Assembly: GCA_017527495.1 (NCBI GenBank)
Contig: JAFXPY010000037.1
Span: 1-32,995 of the forward strand
From: Paludibacteraceae bacterium
GTDB taxonomy: Bacteria; Bacteroidota; Bacteroidia; Bacteroidales; Paludibacteraceae
DNA length: 32,995 nt
Direction of reading: 5' to 3'
The notes under the pieces were generated by a model, which was given only the letters and a program-made list of their open reading frames with translations, was not told the origin of the DNA and did no database searches. How positions within the stretch are numbered: position 1 is the stretch's first letter; each line of letters begins with the position of its first letter. Position numbers and translations under genes: made by a program. Positions 15,201-23,900 of this stretch are shown piece after piece.

Positions 15201-15410
15201 ATTACATGAGTCAGACGCTTTAACATCGGATATTGTCAGTCCGGTTGTTCCCGGCTCTGCGTCAAACCAACTGTTTATCTCTGCTTCAGAAAGCATGTTT
15301 TGAACGCCTTCAAATTGTTCTGCACCCAAGTCCCAGACTTGTTGTTGCTGTGCAAACACGGTTGCCACTCCGGCAACGAGGCACAAAATGATTGAATAGA
15401 TGTTTTTCAT
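12243..15410 (-). CDS. T9SS-secreted pectinesterase (CE8 family)
   Basis: The 1055 residues begin with a signal peptide (about 1-21). A 'VWDLGAEQFEGV...' beta-sandwich module follows (about 22-195), then carboxypeptidase-regulatory-like beta repeats (about 200-460) and a second ligand-binding-type module (about 465-570). The pectin methylesterase beta-helix spans about 577-915 and shows the catalytic signatures GRQDAFYG (Asp788), GAVDYIFGG (Asp810) and GRPW (Arg880). The final 75 residues (ALRIGNIAEP...GRQVLN...LSKGVYLVQM...K..KVII) are a T9SS type A sorting domain. The enzyme should de-esterify homogalacturonan outside the cell. No lyase or transporter gene lies beside it. Confidence 0.92.
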   Translation of the reverse strand: MKNIYSIILCLVAGVATVFAQQQQVWDLGAEQFEGVQNMLSEAEINSWFDAEPGTTGLTISDVKASDSCNFLFNGAGKSNHRLRTENANLSCYDRKSLKDADGNVYKGYIYSNAGSNKDVYIEQTFEAGDKIEYYVGSNGGTETYVFQSPSGKQEEQVFTNKAKIEKLTFYAGETGKYRIFGTDEKLVVARIVRTPAKLGGFNGKVTAPKSIPDNYQLVFTNLSNGAVASVAPNLDQYEITGLALNYAYEISLANANGYVVSSENPVLLKEEKQALDIEIKSVDLVELSGKIVGLSPEALAVLEFEVVKPEGKIYEPEYTIDIQTGDYKFVLENGVEYGLIARNVNDYSLTTTSLKIQETTKDYLIVFEQKPLWKVTINPTGATLADLANAEFNFVNLEDEYAYSFVGTDAIALRDGVYSVKVKNSGIYTQLLTSNLRVEGADVVKTIDFTSDVTAWNFADDDFINGGFTNKSETYNYNSLVFTGGQNNKTYLLLSNGAVVKIPVKGNCIVTINACYEYHLSIGETVLADDKTGSTSQIDKFEYNYIAGEGYVELSATGTTYLTSIAINKVLPYKETITVGADKDYPTINDALAAVRQMVRQNNERVTIMIDPGNYEEMLKIDVNNVTFRNAAATPSIAIKNAGVDIDENAVRITSYYGTGYNYASMGTDFFWNARTLQVNKENGYVSTVNQGGSSATYWNSTVIVSGKDFEAYDIIFENSFNQYISKKESEDVVYEAEGISKGARPTDEGNTKVQERSFRERACAIAFTKNSDRAYLENCRVIGRQDAFYGDQGARIAVKGGVLMGAVDYIFGGMTLACKETELSMLVTDDKNDATYYTAAKQDAGVRGYLFHTCHVVSAMPEVEMAETAYAKPGYWGRPWSANAEAVFYNTIVDSCLNAAYPNTSLINAAGWNNGLTSTGSPRSCEYGTQECVDNSANRVSWSVVLEQPVLADGTAITLYNFTKGNDGWNPFNEVVDAVAVTFEELDVTIYAADNALRIGNIAEPTQCMIFDMSGRQVLNTIISTDSSIELSKGVYLVQMQVGNKVKRAKVII

Positions 15411-15443
15411 ATTTTTGTTTGTTTTTAGTTATTTTTCCACATG

Positions 15444-15451
15444 CAAAAATA
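15444..15451 (-). promoter_or_regulatory. Possible -7 element of the pectinesterase gene
   Basis: TATTTTTG on the minus strand (15451-15444) fits TAnnTTTG 34-41 nt before the ATG at 15410. There is no recognisable TTTG at the right distance. It shares the intergenic region with the divergent recG promoter. Confidence 0.35.
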
Positions 15452-15523
15452 CAAAAAAATAATCATATTATTGTAAAAAAATCAACAAAAAAATGTGGAA
15501 TAAATATCATTTTTTGCATTTTT

Positions 15524-15554
15524 TTTGCAAGTCGAAAAAAAATAATTAATTTTG
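15524..15554 (+). promoter_or_regulatory. recG promoter
   Basis: TTTG (15524-15527), exactly 19 nt, and TAATTTTG (15547-15554) match the Bacteroidota consensus in full. Transcription would start near 15561, leaving a leader of only about 10 nt before the ATG at 15571. Confidence 0.75.
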
Positions 15555-15570
15555 CACAAAGATTGGACTG

Positions 15571-17682
15571 ATGGATTTATCTCAATTGGACATAACATAC
15601 GTGCAGGGAGTTGGCAGTCGTCGCGCAGAATTGCTCAAGCGCGAACTTGGTGTCAGCACCGCCATGGACATGCTCTATGTCTTTCCGTACAAATACATCG
15701 ACCGCTCGCGTTTCTACCTGATTCGCGAGATTGACGACGAAGACACCTTTGTACAAATCCGTGGCACTATAGTCGGCATGCAAACTATCGGCGTGGGCAA
15801 CAAAGAGCGTTTGTCGGTTGAGTTTTCGGATGGCTACGACACAATTGAACTACTATGGTTCAGTGCCGCCATAAAATATATCAAGCCAAAACTCAAAGCT
15901 AACACTAATTACATTCTTTTCGGCAAACCGACGTTCAGCAAATACACACACCGATACGAGTTTATCCACCCCGACCTTGATGTTGAAGGAGCGACAAACA
16001 AAGACACCTATCATGGGTTGGAGCCATACTACAACACATCTGAAAAGATGAAAAACTCTATGCTCAACACTAAGGCAATACGCAAAATCATGCAGAACCT
16101 TATGCCTATGTTGCAAAATGGTGTTCCTGAAACTCTTGGTGCTGACATTCTCAATCGCTATCATCTGCTCAATCTCACTCAGAGTTTGCAGTATGTCCAT
16201 TTTCCACAATCTTTTCAGCAGAAAGATCAAGCGCGGGCGCGCCTGAAATTCGAGGAGCTATTCTATATCCAACTTCATATTCTCCGTACTGCCAATCGCA
16301 AAATACAATATTCTGAAGCTTATAAGATGCCTCGCGTTGGCAAGTTCTTCAATTCTTTTTACTACAATAATCTGCCCTTTCAACTGACTAATGCTCAAAA
16401 GCGTGTCATTCATGAGATACGAGACGACCTGATGTCGGGTCAGCAGATGAATCGTTTGTTGCAAGGTGATGTAGGGAGCGGAAAAACGCTTGTTGCCCTT
16501 ATGGTCGCTCTCCTTGCTGCCGACAATGGTGCTCAGACATGCATCATGGCTCCTACTGAAATTCTTGCCAATCAACACTTTCAAACTATATCTAAGTTTG
16601 TTGAAGGATTGGGCATTAATGTGGCTTTGCTTACCGGTTCGACGACAAAGAAACAACGAAAAATACTTCACGAGCAACTCACCGACGGCACAATAAACAT
16701 ACTTGTCGGCACTCATGCTCTGATTGAGGACACCGTGCAATTTCAGCACCTCGGTCTTGCCATCATCGACGAACAACACCGTTTCGGAGTGAAGCAACGC
16801 TCTAAACTCTGGGACAAAGACCAACTGCCACCACATATTCTCGTCATGACGGCAACACCTATTCCCCGCACACTTGCCATGACTGTCTATGGCGACTTGC
16901 AAGTGTCAGTCATTGACGAGCTTCCGCCGGGACGCAAACCCATAATGACGGTTCACTATAATATACAACAGCATGCCCGCATCAATGAATTCATACACAA
17001 ACAAATACAAGAAGGCAGGCAAGTGTATGTAGTCTATCCGCTCATAACGGAAAACAAAAAACTTGAATTACTTGATTTGCAAAACGGGTACGAGTATTTC
17101 TGTACCAATTTTCCGCAATACAAGATTTGCATGGTGCATGGTCAGATGAAGGCACAAGAAAAAGACGCCCAGATGCAGCTCTTTGCACGTGGAGAAGCAC
17201 AAATCATGGTGGCAACAACGGTTATTGAAGTTGGAGTTAATGTACCCAATGCATCGGTTATGATTGTAGAGAACGCCGAGCGTTTTGGTCTTTCGCAACT
17301 ACACCAACTTCGCGGGCGCGTGGGACGAGGTGCCGACCAGAGTTATTGCATATTAATGACAAGCCAGGAATTGTCAAAAGACACTCGAAAACGCATGCGC
17401 ATCATGACCGAGACAAATGATGGTTTCCGTATTGCAGAAGCCGATTTGCAACTTCGCGGACCGGGCGACCTTGAAGGAACACAACAGAGCGGTTTGCCTT
17501 TTGAACTGCATATTGCATCACTTGCCACAGATGGAGAAATACTCAATCTCGCTCGTCAAGCCGCGAAAGAAGTTCTTGCCAACGACCCCACACTCGAAAA
17601 TCCAATCAATCAAGTCTATATCGACCGACTAAAAAAACTTCGCCCGCAAATCGACAGAACCGACTGGGGCGAAATATCATGA
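15571..17682 (+). CDS. recG: ATP-dependent DNA helicase RecG
   Basis: The 703 residues match RecG in length and order. An N-terminal OB-fold wedge region (YVQGVGSRRAELLKRELGV, about 10-28, then FPYKYIDRS) leads into the helicase core: Walker A GDVGSGKT (299-306), Walker B DEQH (400-403), motif III TATPIPRTLAM, and the C-terminal helicase half with QLRGRVGRG and LRGPGDLEGTQQSG. RecG remodels stalled forks, Holliday junctions and R-loops. It is the only complete plus-strand gene here. It has its own promoter and is convergent with the beta-helix protein gene, with 49 nt between the stops. Confidence 0.97.
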   Translation: MDLSQLDITYVQGVGSRRAELLKRELGVSTAMDMLYVFPYKYIDRSRFYLIREIDDEDTFVQIRGTIVGMQTIGVGNKERLSVEFSDGYDTIELLWFSAAIKYIKPKLKANTNYILFGKPTFSKYTHRYEFIHPDLDVEGATNKDTYHGLEPYYNTSEKMKNSMLNTKAIRKIMQNLMPMLQNGVPETLGADILNRYHLLNLTQSLQYVHFPQSFQQKDQARARLKFEELFYIQLHILRTANRKIQYSEAYKMPRVGKFFNSFYYNNLPFQLTNAQKRVIHEIRDDLMSGQQMNRLLQGDVGSGKTLVALMVALLAADNGAQTCIMAPTEILANQHFQTISKFVEGLGINVALLTGSTTKKQRKILHEQLTDGTINILVGTHALIEDTVQFQHLGLAIIDEQHRFGVKQRSKLWDKDQLPPHILVMTATPIPRTLAMTVYGDLQVSVIDELPPGRKPIMTVHYNIQQHARINEFIHKQIQEGRQVYVVYPLITENKKLELLDLQNGYEYFCTNFPQYKICMVHGQMKAQEKDAQMQLFARGEAQIMVATTVIEVGVNVPNASVMIVENAERFGLSQLHQLRGRVGRGADQSYCILMTSQELSKDTRKRMRIMTETNDGFRIAEADLQLRGPGDLEGTQQSGLPFELHIASLATDGEILNLARQAAKEVLANDPTLENPINQVYIDRLKKLRPQIDRTDWGEIS

Positions 17683-17731
17683 GATTTACTTATTTGCTTA
17701 TTTACTAACCAACAGCGAAGCTAACCAACAT

Positions 17732-20700
17732 TTATTTCCTAATCCCCAACATGGTATATCGTTGGCCATTAGGTAATTCTATAAGTAGTAGTCCATTTTC
17801 AATCACCACTTTCGTTTTTTCATTATTAGCTGATGAATCAAAGACATTCATCAACCCGTCTGCTTTGTTCAAGACCCAAGAACCATTTTCATAGACACAC
17901 TCATCGTTGGGAAGAACATTTGTTGTGAAAACTCTTGAGCCATCGGCATTTGTTAGAGGTGCTGATGTAACAGAATTGCCATAGTATATATAGTCGTATC
18001 GTTCGCCCACCATTTGGTAGATAGAATCGGTGTTTGTACCTCGCGTATGATAAATAATCCGACCTGAGCTTTGGCTGTCGCCCACGATATCGGCTCCACT
18101 CTTTGTTGAATAGAGATTTCCATGGACTTCTATTGTACCGCCTACATGGCAAAGCGTAGATTTCAATACTGTGTCGCGCGGATTGACTTCCCAACTTGGT
18201 GAATAAGGTACTTCACTATATGAAAGACCTTCAAACTCACCCCACTCGTTTGCCCCATAGAGATAGACATTGACCGAATCAGGGATATTGACAGAAGCCG
18301 AAGACATAACAATAATTTCCGTACTTGGCAGGAATACAGCGCTGTGCGACACACTCAGACTGCCGTGCTGAGCGACGAGAGTCATATTGGTAGGTATGGG
18401 AAGTACATAATCTTCTGACGACATATCAATTGGAATAGTTGATACCCACATCGTAACATCCAGCTTATTCAATACTATATTGCCATTCAGTGTCCAAGTA
18501 AGGCGGTCGGTAAGCGGGTCATACTCTTTGCTAATCCACTGGTTGGCTTGACTTGCCATGGTGAAAAAAGCATTTTCTGTTCCAATGATAGAAATATCGT
18601 CGCCAACAGCCATCATATTGCTCACCAATTCTGATGTCGAAGCCATAGCTTTTGCTCCGCCATAATAGGTGATAGGACACTCAATGTTTTGGTAGAAATA
18701 ATGACTCAAAGGAAATACCCGCTGTGGATTATACAACAAAGTGAATATCAATTCGCCACCCTTCCAATCGCCTATTTGCAGATTTTCGTAAACTGTTGAC
18801 CCGCTTTGTGCTGTTATTTTTCCACTGCCGGTAACAAAGCCCCATGCTTGCATTTTAGCCTTATCGTGAAGTATTATTTGAGCTTTCGGAGCAAGATAAA
18901 TATGTCCATAACTGCCCATGGTATAACCCGATTGCGTACCTCCTGCTTTCTGTACGCCACCTACTTCTAACTGCCCGTCAACATGCAATATTGCAGAATC
19001 TGACATTATGAGTTTCACATATTCGTAGGTTGGCAAATTCCATTCTTCTGTCCGCAATGGTTCTGTACCGATAGCACTATTATGCCGGTCGTCATGAGGC
19101 ACAAGAAGTGTAGTCTTACTTCCGACATAATACTCTCCTTTGGGTACAATATAATTACCTTTAATCACAACCGTGAGCGAATCGTCTTGTTGATTAGCAT
19201 ATCTTAGTGCCTCGTCCAAATTCTTATAATAACCGATTAATTGCTGTTTCTTATCATATACGAATGCTATATTCACATCAGGATTTTCAATAGACCTTAT
19301 TGCGTAATAATAACCTTCGTCATACATCTCACCATCTGTGAGACGATAGACAGAGCAAGTGTCAGAAGGCAGATATTGTCGCAAATTGATATCATTTGAA
19401 TAATAGCCGTCGTAGAGGAAAAACGAACCTATCACTAAGCGATTGTTGCGGACAATAAGTGAATCAGTCTTAGCCTGAGTTTTCAAAAGACATGAATTGA
19501 CGATAGCGAAAGATTTTGTAGCCGGAGCAAATGTGTTGGCATTAGCAAATTCTGAAATGGCTGTTATCATTGAACTATCAATTCGTAATGTGTCAAAATT
19601 CTCTATTCCATAGATACTTGAACCTCCACCTGCCACAAATATCTCGCATTTATTTACTTTGGCGTCATTTGATAGTGATAGTCCTGTTGCTGTTGCACTA
19701 TCGATACTAACCTCAATAGTGTCGGCAAGCAAATCAACGCAGGCTCTCGTCGTAATTCCGACGGCTGACGCAAAGGCTTGAGATTTGATTTTTACATTTG
19801 ATATTCTTGAGCGCCACTCAATGTTTGTATGCGTGTCAGTGAAATTAGCAATGTTTATTCCTCGCGTTTTCTCATGTCCTATAACTGATATTTGCGAATT
19901 AAAAATATCTGTCCGGCTATAAGAATTGATGCCATAACTATCGCTGCCATTTATCTCAAATCTACAATTTTCAACCCATAGTCTTGTCTCTTTTTGCCAA
20001 TTAGAGCTTATTCCATAAACGATTTGCTCTGCATTAGAGGTGATATAACTATTTGTCAAGTGCAAATCGGATGTTGAAGAATAAAATGTGATTGACGATG
20101 CTTTTGAATATCCAGAATATGTTTTTATTTCACAACTATCTGCTTCTACTCGTCCGCTAAACATCAAACCTCTAACACCGGTAGAATAGAGCTTTTTAGG
20201 TGCTTGAGCGTATAATTTACACCGTTTTATTTTAGAATATGAGTCGGCTTGCAAAATGCGAACAGCAGCAACCTCGGCATCAATCTCTCTATTGATAGTA
20301 TCCAAAAATACCGTAGCGTCAATCACACAATCCTCTGCGTCAAGCAAACCTTTCAGAATGTATAGTGCTGTAGATTTTATACAACCTGCTTTTGACTTCA
20401 GATTACAATCTCTGATAGTTATGCGAGCCGTATCACGATTGACATACAGACTATAAGCCTTCGTATAAGTCGATTCAGAGTATATGTCCGATTTCGACAA
20501 GTCCACATGAGCGTAGGAGTAAATACCATAGTTATTATCATCAGCCAGTGTTGTTATAGTGTCGGTCTGCATCTGCAGATTGGCATACGAACATATTCCA
20601 TAAACCGTTTCAGGGGCTTCGACATCAATCTTAACTCGCTCAATGACAGTTGTTTTAGCAATATTAAGAAGTGTATCTACAAAATTATTGAGGTTTATGC

Positions 20701-22270
20701 CCCGAGCATTTTTCACCTCTGCTTTTACCTCGATTTCAGAATCGGCTATGTTCAAATCGTTGAAGGTTTCAATACCATAAACAGTTTCGTCGCCTCGGCT
20801 GCTAATTTTACAATTTCTAATGAATAGTTTTGATGCAAGGTTGGCGTTCTTATCAGAATTACCTGTCAGGCATTTTATATCTTGCCCGCCACTTGCGCGA
20901 AGTGTAGAATTGGTCAATTCCACTTGTGCCTTTGCCCCTGAACTTATTGCTCTGGCTACAGAATAACCCGTCTCTGCTTCTATGTCGCAACTATCAACCT
21001 GCGTCTTGCTTGCTATTCGCAAACCATAGACATTTTTTGCATAGTGTTTTTGAGGTGCTCGCGCCCGTATTCTGCAATTTTTCAGCACCGACATCTCTTG
21101 AGATTCCGGCAGACTAACCGCTGTTGTTAGCGCATCAGTAAGAGTGCTGATGTCGTTCAGTTGTGCCTCAGCTTCAAACTCACTCTTGTCGGCACGCAGG
21201 CATCCTTTGATAATATATGCAGCTTTAGCATCAGTTGTTCCTACCAATGCCTTGAGTTTTGAATCAGTTATATCCGTGTGAAGGGCATTACCTGTTGATT
21301 GCAGACTATATGCAACTTTGGTCTTTGACTCTGCGTAAAGACTTGAGTGAGATAGCGATAAGTCACGCTCGCAATAAAGACTATACGCACTTGTGTCGCT
21401 CAACACTGTTATGCTGTCATGTTGCAGGCTAACATTTCCGGGAGCATATATGCCGAAAGATTTTGAAACACCTTGCACGTTGATTTTGGTGTTCGTAATA
21501 GTTGTAATTGGATATGTTGCCGTCAGTGAATCAAAATAATTGGTGATAATAAAACCATACGATTTAGCACCTGTTGCGGCGACATCAACCTGACAATCTT
21601 TAACCACCGAATTTCCTACTAATCTCGCTCCATAAATCGTTTCTCTACCTTCCGAACGAATCGCGGTGTTTTCTAATTCCGCATGTGAAGCAAACAAGGC
21701 ACTTGTACTGCTATTGATGCCATAAACATTACAATCTGAATAGGTATAGATTGAGCAATTCCGCATCTTGAGTGATGCGGTCGAAAAAAGGCGTATCGAG
21801 GTACACATCACAGAGCGATTGTTTTGGTCGTAAGGTCTTAGATTACGAGTTTCAATGGCCACATTTTCCAATTCGAGTGCACCTGCATTGACCGTAAAAC
21901 ACCTTACAACATCATTAACATCTCTTACTGCCCACAACTTACCCATGCCGCGCGACGACACGATGCGCAATGTCGTGGTGTCGCTATTTTTTGAAAAAAG
22001 ACTCGTCTGAGTAAGGGTGTCGCCGAGAGTGTAACCATTCAAGTCGATGGTGAGATTGTTTTTAACCGAAAAAGACGATGTTTTACCACCAAACGATATA
22101 TCACAATGCAAACGCAATAAAGCACTATCGCTTTTTTGCGACTCCTTGAAGGCATCAGCAAAATTTTCATACCAAGTCGTGTCGTTTGAAGTATATACAA
22201 CGACCGAATTTTGTGCCCTAAGTCCGATTATGCTTAGAGTACAACATAGCAAAAGAATAATTCGTTTCAT
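17732..22270 (-). CDS. Giant beta-helix surface protein with triplicated core
   Basis: The ATG at 22270 starts a proper signal peptide (MKRIILLLCCTLSIIGLRAQ), giving 1512 residues; an in-frame ATG 39 nt upstream is less likely. From about residue 60 to 930 the protein consists of short beta-helix rungs of the type 'I.NC.I......VYGI', as in right-handed parallel beta-helices. A landmark (NYFDSL / NNFVDTL / NFTDTH) recurs at about 21537, 20690 and 19846, so the core is three macro-repeats of about 281 residues. The rest (about 1000-1450) has further beta-rich 'GGTIEVHGNLY' rungs. The end, VIENGLLLIELPNGQRYTML, resembles a short T9SS-type tail. Function is unknown; adhesin or glycan-binding roles are inferred. 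Confidence 0.85.
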   Translation of the reverse strand: MKRIILLLCCTLSIIGLRAQNSVVVYTSNDTTWYENFADAFKESQKSDSALLRLHCDISFGGKTSSFSVKNNLTIDLNGYTLGDTLTQTSLFSKNSDTTTLRIVSSRGMGKLWAVRDVNDVVRCFTVNAGALELENVAIETRNLRPYDQNNRSVMCTSIRLFSTASLKMRNCSIYTYSDCNVYGINSSTSALFASHAELENTAIRSEGRETIYGARLVGNSVVKDCQVDVAATGAKSYGFIITNYFDSLTATYPITTITNTKINVQGVSKSFGIYAPGNVSLQHDSITVLSDTSAYSLYCERDLSLSHSSLYAESKTKVAYSLQSTGNALHTDITDSKLKALVGTTDAKAAYIIKGCLRADKSEFEAEAQLNDISTLTDALTTAVSLPESQEMSVLKNCRIRARAPQKHYAKNVYGLRIASKTQVDSCDIEAETGYSVARAISSGAKAQVELTNSTLRASGGQDIKCLTGNSDKNANLASKLFIRNCKISSRGDETVYGIETFNDLNIADSEIEVKAEVKNARGINLNNFVDTLLNIAKTTVIERVKIDVEAPETVYGICSYANLQMQTDTITTLADDNNYGIYSYAHVDLSKSDIYSESTYTKAYSLYVNRDTARITIRDCNLKSKAGCIKSTALYILKGLLDAEDCVIDATVFLDTINREIDAEVAAVRILQADSYSKIKRCKLYAQAPKKLYSTGVRGLMFSGRVEADSCEIKTYSGYSKASSITFYSSTSDLHLTNSYITSNAEQIVYGISSNWQKETRLWVENCRFEINGSDSYGINSYSRTDIFNSQISVIGHEKTRGINIANFTDTHTNIEWRSRISNVKIKSQAFASAVGITTRACVDLLADTIEVSIDSATATGLSLSNDAKVNKCEIFVAGGGSSIYGIENFDTLRIDSSMITAISEFANANTFAPATKSFAIVNSCLLKTQAKTDSLIVRNNRLVIGSFFLYDGYYSNDINLRQYLPSDTCSVYRLTDGEMYDEGYYYAIRSIENPDVNIAFVYDKKQQLIGYYKNLDEALRYANQQDDSLTVVIKGNYIVPKGEYYVGSKTTLLVPHDDRHNSAIGTEPLRTEEWNLPTYEYVKLIMSDSAILHVDGQLEVGGVQKAGGTQSGYTMGSYGHIYLAPKAQIILHDKAKMQAWGFVTGSGKITAQSGSTVYENLQIGDWKGGELIFTLLYNPQRVFPLSHYFYQNIECPITYYGGAKAMASTSELVSNMMAVGDDISIIGTENAFFTMASQANQWISKEYDPLTDRLTWTLNGNIVLNKLDVTMWVSTIPIDMSSEDYVLPIPTNMTLVAQHGSLSVSHSAVFLPSTEIIVMSSASVNIPDSVNVYLYGANEWGEFEGLSYSEVPYSPSWEVNPRDTVLKSTLCHVGGTIEVHGNLYSTKSGADIVGDSQSSGRIIYHTRGTNTDSIYQMVGERYDYIYYGNSVTSAPLTNADGSRVFTTNVLPNDECVYENGSWVLNKADGLMNVFDSSANNEKTKVVIENGLLLIELPNGQRYTMLGIRK

Positions 22271-22345
22271 GGTGTTGTTGTGTTGAAATGAATAATGTAT
22301 TATTTCCAATTTGTCAAATGACCAATATAGGAAATGAAATGGTTA

Positions 22346-23011
22346 TCACACAGCGTTATCGATTTTGGGGTTACCGGCTTTTTCCATCAGTTGTGCAGCA
22401 AATACATCTGCCATTGAAAGCAGAACCAACAACGGGCATATAGTCATTGCTTTGTTGAAAGCCGGTTTTTCGTATGGCGACACCGCCACAGCAGGGTCGT
22501 AGGCGGTCATGTGCCAACGAATGGCAAGTATCTCCTCTTGCTTGAGAGTGATGAAATTCTGCAACATAATAACAGACTTCTCACCATGCCCAACGGGAAA
22601 TTTGTCGTCAATAGTGTAGGCATAATACTGCTTCCACTGGTTGTTGTACGAAGCGTTTTCGTCTTTCCAATATTTGATTTCTTTGGTATAATAGTTTGAT
22701 TTACAAATATCATGCAGCAATGCCACAATAATCAGGCTTCCGTCTTTAATGTTGTCGAACTTTTTTTCTTCCAATGCCATATCAGACATTGCATTTTTTA
22801 GGCGCACTAATGCATGATAGACATTCAGACTATGCTCACAGAGTCCGCCCTCGTAATTGCCATGAAAGACTGTTGAGCTCGGGGCTGTGAAGAAATCAGA
22901 TTTTTTGTCGAGCCACTCAATTAATTTTTCTATGCCATCACGCTTTACTTGTCTCAATAAATCAATAACTTCTGCCTTATTACTCTCTATTTGTTCCTTA
23001 GTTAAAGCCAT
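22346..23011 (-). CDS. HD-domain phosphohydrolase
   Basis: The 221-residue soluble protein shows the metal-binding pattern of the HD superfamily: His60 (EHSLNVY), His100-Asp101 (LLHDICK), His142 (GHGEK), His167 and a late Asp (MADVFAAQ). HD proteins hydrolyse phosphomonoesters or phosphodiesters, often of nucleotides. The substrate is not predictable here. It starts 13 nt after ribF ends and so is the last gene of the deacetylase-ribF-HD operon. Its compact size and 'YEGGLCEHSLNV' region resemble the C-terminal HD half of YhaM-like exoribonucleases, but no OB-fold nucleic-acid domain is present. Confidence 0.85.
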   Translation of the reverse strand: MALTKEQIESNKAEVIDLLRQVKRDGIEKLIEWLDKKSDFFTAPSSTVFHGNYEGGLCEHSLNVYHALVRLKNAMSDMALEEKKFDNIKDGSLIIVALLHDICKSNYYTKEIKYWKDENASYNNQWKQYYAYTIDDKFPVGHGEKSVIMLQNFITLKQEEILAIRWHMTAYDPAVAVSPYEKPAFNKAMTICPLLVLLSMADVFAAQLMEKAGNPKIDNAV

Positions 23012-23024
23012 ACACCTTAATAGT

Positions 23025-23894
23025 TTATAATTTATAATTCAAACATTGTTGTTTATCTTTTTCCAATTGTCGGCGGAGCTGGTCTAAAGTATTAAATTTT
23101 ATTTCGCCACGCAGACGATGGATAATTTCTATTTTGATTTTCTCTCCGTAAAGTTGTTTGTCGAAATCAAAAATATGAACTTCAATAGTGTTTTGACTGC
23201 CCCCTACCGTGGGATTAGTTCCGACATTCAACATCCCGAGTCTGCCGTTTTGCTCGTGGGCGGAATACACTCTTGCCACATACACGCCTGCTCCTACAAT
23301 AAGTTTTTTTTCGTCAAGCGGGGTTATATTGGCGGTCGGGAAACCTAATTGTCTGCCGATATGCCTTCCTTCAACGACATGACCTTCAATAGAATAATTA
23401 TAGCCTAAGAGTTGATTGGCATCGTCTATTTCACCCATATCAATCAGGGTGCGTATTGTAGAAGAACTTATATGGTGGCCGTGCGGTGCATATTGCGGCA
23501 GATTGATTACTTTCAATCCTATGCTATCCGCAATTGCCTGATATACACGGAAGTCTGTAATCTGGTCTGACCCAAAACGATGGTCATAGCCCATAAGCAG
23601 ACAATCGACATGCAGCTTTTCAATCAGCATCTCTTGCATGAACTCTTTTGCTGTTAGGTGTTTGACTTCCTCAAATTGCAAGAGTTGGATTGAATCTACA
23701 CCTTGTTGTTTGATACGTTCAATCCTCTCGTCAAGCGTATTAAGCAAAGGCATATCTTGCTTGGGGTGATTACTGAATGTTACCACCATTGATTGTGAAT
23801 CATGACGCTTTGCCTCTTCAACGAGTCGCTTAAGCACTAACTGATGACCACGATGTACACCATCAAAAAATCCTATTGTTGCTATAGTTCCCAT
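23025..23894 (-). CDS. ribF: Bifunctional riboflavin kinase / FAD synthetase
   Basis: The 289 residues match RibF in architecture, slightly short of the usual 300-310. The N-terminal FMN adenylyltransferase domain shows GFFDGVHRGH (8-17) and the 'MGYDHRFG' loop. The C-terminal riboflavin kinase domain shows GRQLGFPTANI and GVYVARVY. The enzyme phosphorylates riboflavin to FMN and adenylates it to FAD in the cytoplasm. It starts 6 nt after the polysaccharide deacetylase stop, with the HD protein 13 nt downstream, so the three are probably co-transcribed. Confidence 0.95.
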   Translation of the reverse strand: MGTIATIGFFDGVHRGHQLVLKRLVEEAKRHDSQSMVVTFSNHPKQDMPLLNTLDERIERIKQQGVDSIQLLQFEEVKHLTAKEFMQEMLIEKLHVDCLLMGYDHRFGSDQITDFRVYQAIADSIGLKVINLPQYAPHGHHISSSTIRTLIDMGEIDDANQLLGYNYSIEGHVVEGRHIGRQLGFPTANITPLDEKKLIVGAGVYVARVYSAHEQNGRLGMLNVGTNPTVGGSQNTIEVHIFDFDKQLYGEKIKIEIIHRLRGEIKFNTLDQLRRQLEKDKQQCLNYKL

Positions 23895-23900
23895 TGTGAT

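Noticed and set aside
16258-16902. 214-codon minus-strand frame inside recG
   Set aside because: It is the antisense shadow of a strongly conserved helicase gene, with no motif of its own.
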